Positions 61,187-64,000 of a DNA stretch of 64,000 bases are shown here, one piece after another. The position numbers and the translations under genes were made by a program. The stretch spans positions 9,851,308-9,915,307 of the forward strand of contig NC_091866.1 in assembly GCF_019399895.1 (NCBI RefSeq), read 5' to 3'. The first letter of the stretch is position 1. Each line of letters begins with the position of its first letter. This DNA comes from Cardiocondyla obscurior (lineage: Eukaryota; Arthropoda; Insecta; Hymenoptera; Formicidae). Below the pieces are notes generated by a model. That model was not told the DNA's origin and made no database searches. It worked only from the letters and a program-made list of their open reading frames with translations.

Positions 61187-64000
61187 ATGAGCAGAATGGA
61201 CGAATACGAAAAGAAATTTTCAGAGATGCAAAAGTACATTCCATTTTTGGAAGCGATGATCGAGAGACTGCAAAACGTTAAAGGCAGCAAGGAAAAGGAC
61301 AACCGAGAAATTCAATTGCAAAAAATGCAGAGCTTACACGGCGTTTTGTCAAATAGCAAGCGAAAGTACGTTGGGTGCAAAATCTGATTATACAGTAATT
61401 ACAGGAGAAATGACGCATCGGGAGTTTTTTTTTAAATATTATAATTAAATTATTTTTAAAATATAATTAAAAAAGACATTATTTTAACTCTTATTTTTTG
61501 ATCCTATTAAAATTCGATGATTTTACAAATAGTGCCATTATTTTCCAGAATTATTATATATAGAATATAAATTGATGTATTAAAGATACAATATTGTAAT
61601 TGTTCGATTACTAATTATAATATAATGAAACAGGTTGAAGATCGAGACGCTACAACGATGCGAGGATGTCTTGCAAAAACTGTACAATAGAGTAGAAAAG
61701 GTAAAAATTAACAACGATCAACATCAAGAAATTGATTTGATTTATTTATCGTTTGCTGACTTATCTTTTAAACTACAATATCCTAAAAATTTTTAACTAA
61801 ATTTTGCTAAATGTGTGTGTTTATATCTGACATATTATATTATACACATGTATGAGATAAACGTTTTTTTTTTTATTTTTTAAACAGTAGTCGTTTATTC
61901 AATCCTTTGTTCTTCACCCTCGTATTGCCTATCTTTTTTTCTGCTTCTTTATACTTTAGTTCATATTTTCAGGCTTTTGTAATGCATGCTTGATTGTTAT
62001 ATTTTAATTATTCTAATTCTACACGAGTTTCAGGGAAATACATCCAGTTTACACTCGCCGTTTAGAGATAATGACGATGTCACGTTACTACCTTCAACGT
62101 AAGTACTACATTGGTATTTTAAATTAGAATAAAATAAATTAATGAAAATATAATTGCAATATACGTATATCAAGATTAATTTTATTTGCACTATTCTTTT
62201 GTACATAAAATTAATTCGTAAGCACTAGATTTTCGAAATCTATTAGTAGATTTTTAAAACTTGTTAAGCGAAAACATAAGCGTTTATAATTTTTAGTTCA
62301 TCGGAGAAATCGAAGTCAAATCAATGCAATGCATTACAACATACGAAAAAAGATAAAAGAACCGAGGAAACGCCACAGAGTCCGGATACTGTCAGATCTT
62401 CCAGTCCTGAATGCGAAATTTTACCTATAATAATTCCTACGGAGCGCAGCACGGAATTCAATAAAAGGAGACAAAAACAACGTCAAGAAAAAATACCCCT
62501 TATTACGCTTACAGATAGTGAAAAACCTGAAACTATCTCGTCTTCGACAGATTCTACTTCTGATGATGTTACGGTCGCTGAAACGTGGAATCTGTTAGAA
62601 CAATCAGAAAGATATGGTTCAAGAAGAAACAGAAAAAATCGACAACTTTCAATGGGCGCTACTAGTAATGATGTAGCCACTGCTGCAAAAAAAGTTAGTA
62701 ACAGTTTACCGCAAAGAGTTAGCGACAATAGAAATTATTCGTTGAATCCAGAAGATATACCAACTGTTCCGGTGCCTTCTCTCGGTGGTTCAAGACGATT
62801 ATCTTCGGTTTTACAGAAAAGTAGGTTGAATTTAAACATAGCAGCCAACAATTCTTCTAGGATGGAATCACCTGTAAATATTTCTGAAGTGAGACTCGGT
62901 TCTCCTGGTCCGGAAATATTATTTACGAATTCTGTGGCATCGCCGCCCAGGTCAACGGACAGCCATAGCACAAGGATACCTTCGAAACCGTTGTCGGCAC
63001 CGCTTTTGTTTTCTCCGCCTTTGCCGCATGAAAATCCATTGTCTATGGAAGATTTGGCAGAACTGTTAAATGACCAAACCGACAACGACAAACGCGATAA
63101 GGCTAACGAAAATGCAAAAAACAAGAAAGATGAAACAGATAAAACATCAAAAAATGTTTTATCATCAGAAAGAGAGAAACTTACTGTTAAAAAAAATTTG
63201 TTAAATACACCACGAGTTTCGTCCACAAAATCAAACGAGATTAAGGGGCCACCTCATCAATCGAACGATTCTCAGCGATCACAGACATCTTTTTTAGGTT
63301 CCAAGTTCCAAGAGCCACGTTACGCGGATAATTATGAAAGGCATCCGCGTCAACGTGATGCTCACGCTCATGAAACTGCAAAAGATAACACTGCGGCTAA
63401 ATCGACTGAAAAAAATCCATTGTATCAGAGACGCCCTAGCGTAACGCCGGAAGCACGAAATATGACGGAAGATGTTCTGCCTTCTAGAGAAGACGAATTT
63501 GTAATAAATAACTCTGATTATTATAATATGCACGCCAATCAGATGCATTGGGGCTCTTCTACGGGTACTGGTGATAATCAGTTTGGCAATAATCAATGGG
63601 CATCTACTTATATACCACCGGTACCACCAGCGGTAATGGCAAATCCATCTCTACAACCTAATCAGCTTTCATTTCCAATTGCTCCGATGGACACACAGTT
63701 TATGCAGAATCAATTTCCGTCGACTCTGCCTGCTGGCTCTATGACGTTAATTAATCCTGCAGTGCGACCGCAGGAAATGAGTCATATGGTGAGACCAGAA
63801 AGCGTTATAGAAAATGTAACTCCTGTAATTTCTCCTGGTTTTCCACAACAAGCACCACCTTTTCCACAACAAGCACCAACTTTTCCACAACAAGCACCGA
63901 CTTTTCCATCGCAATTTAGAAATTTTCAAATGGGTCAAGGATCTTACGATCCAGCTTTTTCCGTCGCTAGACTAACGGAGTATCCACTCGTGGGATCAAC
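61187..64000 (+). CDS. Unrecognised protein: N-terminal coiled coil, then long disordered region; truncated by window edge
   Basis: Coding exons 61187-61365, 61634-61700, 62034-62098 and 62297 to beyond 64000, phases consistent, at least 671 residues. Residues 1-80 form a charged helical block with coiled-coil character (starting MSRMDEYEKKFSEMQKYIPF; later LQKMQSLHGVLSNSKRKLKI and RCEDVLQKLYNRVEKG) spread over three short exons, the part most likely to be conserved. The rest is one long exon rich in Ser, Asn, Pro and charged residues with basic patches (FNKRRQKQRQEK, YGSRRNRKNRQ) and a Pro/Gln region near the edge. Such a layout is common in nuclear or RNA-linked scaffold proteins, but I do not recognise the family and any catalytic or zinc domain would lie off the window. 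Start at 61187; a second in-frame Met at 61196 is possible. Confidence 0.8.
63839..63904. repeat. 21-bp tandem repeat coding for FPQQAPT units
   Basis: Three direct units (63839-63859, 63860-63880, 63881-63901) of TTTTCCACAACAAGCACCNNC and the start of a fourth degenerate one, encoding FPQQAPP/FPQQAPT. Near-identity at silent sites points to recent expansion. Confidence 0.95.

Noticed and set aside
62483..63596. Three minus-strand ORFs (81-163 codons)
   Set aside because: Antisense shadows of the long last exon of the 61.2-kb gene.
1..64000. CRISPR arrays, phage or plasmid systems, tRNA or rRNA genes
   Set aside because: Looked for regular spaced repeats, clover-leaf patterns and prokaryotic gene organisation; none seen, and gene structure is clearly animal.

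Overview
The window is nuclear DNA of an insect. Gene content (Ncoa6, 4E-T, eIF3h, COX6C, SIRT4 and others), GT-AG introns mostly of 60-300 bp, very AT-rich intergenic DNA and sharp CpG-rich islands at gene 5' ends fit a hymenopteran such as an ant. That placement is inference. No prokaryotic, phage or CRISPR feature was seen. Exon borders were worked out by hand from splice sites, reading phase and remembered protein families; no database search was run.

Layout: 1-1929 (+) 3' two thirds of the PP2A scaffold subunit A; 4545-7436 (-) a multi-pass membrane RING-CH protein with an EGF-like module; 9236-9577 (+) COX6C; 12887-21822 (+) Ncoa6, ten coding exons, 2297 residues; 27378-28429 (+) PNO1; 28612-30216 (-) EIPR1; 31111-33648 (+) ZNF367-like zinc finger; 34772-36474 (+) eIF3h; 36717-38183 (-) SIRT4; 39699-48659 (+) 4E-T, sixteen coding exons, 1295 residues; 61187-64000 (+) an unrecognised coiled-coil and disordered protein that runs off the window. 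The long stretches 21.8-27.4 kb and 48.7-61.2 kb show no convincing multi-exon gene, apart from a possible 65-codon ORF at 57119-57316 (-).

Genes fall in head-to-head pairs sharing CpG-rich promoter DNA (RING-CH/COX6C, EIPR1/ZNF367, SIRT4/4E-T) and tail-to-tail pairs with short gaps (PNO1/EIPR1 182 bp; eIF3h/SIRT4 242 bp). Several products act in translation or RNA fate (PNO1 in 40S assembly, eIF3h in initiation, 4E-T in eIF4E sequestration and mRNA storage) and two are mitochondrial (COX6C, SIRT4). No shared pathway is claimed.

Items most worth a second look: a 605-bp fold-back element with hAT-like ends and near-perfect 8-bp duplications in the only coding-region intron of eIF3h; two tandem palindromic MITE copies in an Ncoa6 intron; a 190-codon open reading extension past a 4E-T splice donor, followed by a poly(A) signal, which would give a second C-terminus; an eIF4E-binding motif split by an intron; and the EGF-like / multi-pass / RING-CH architecture, whose membrane part recalls the TOM1/THH1 family. 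I found nothing that I would call a wholly new system.
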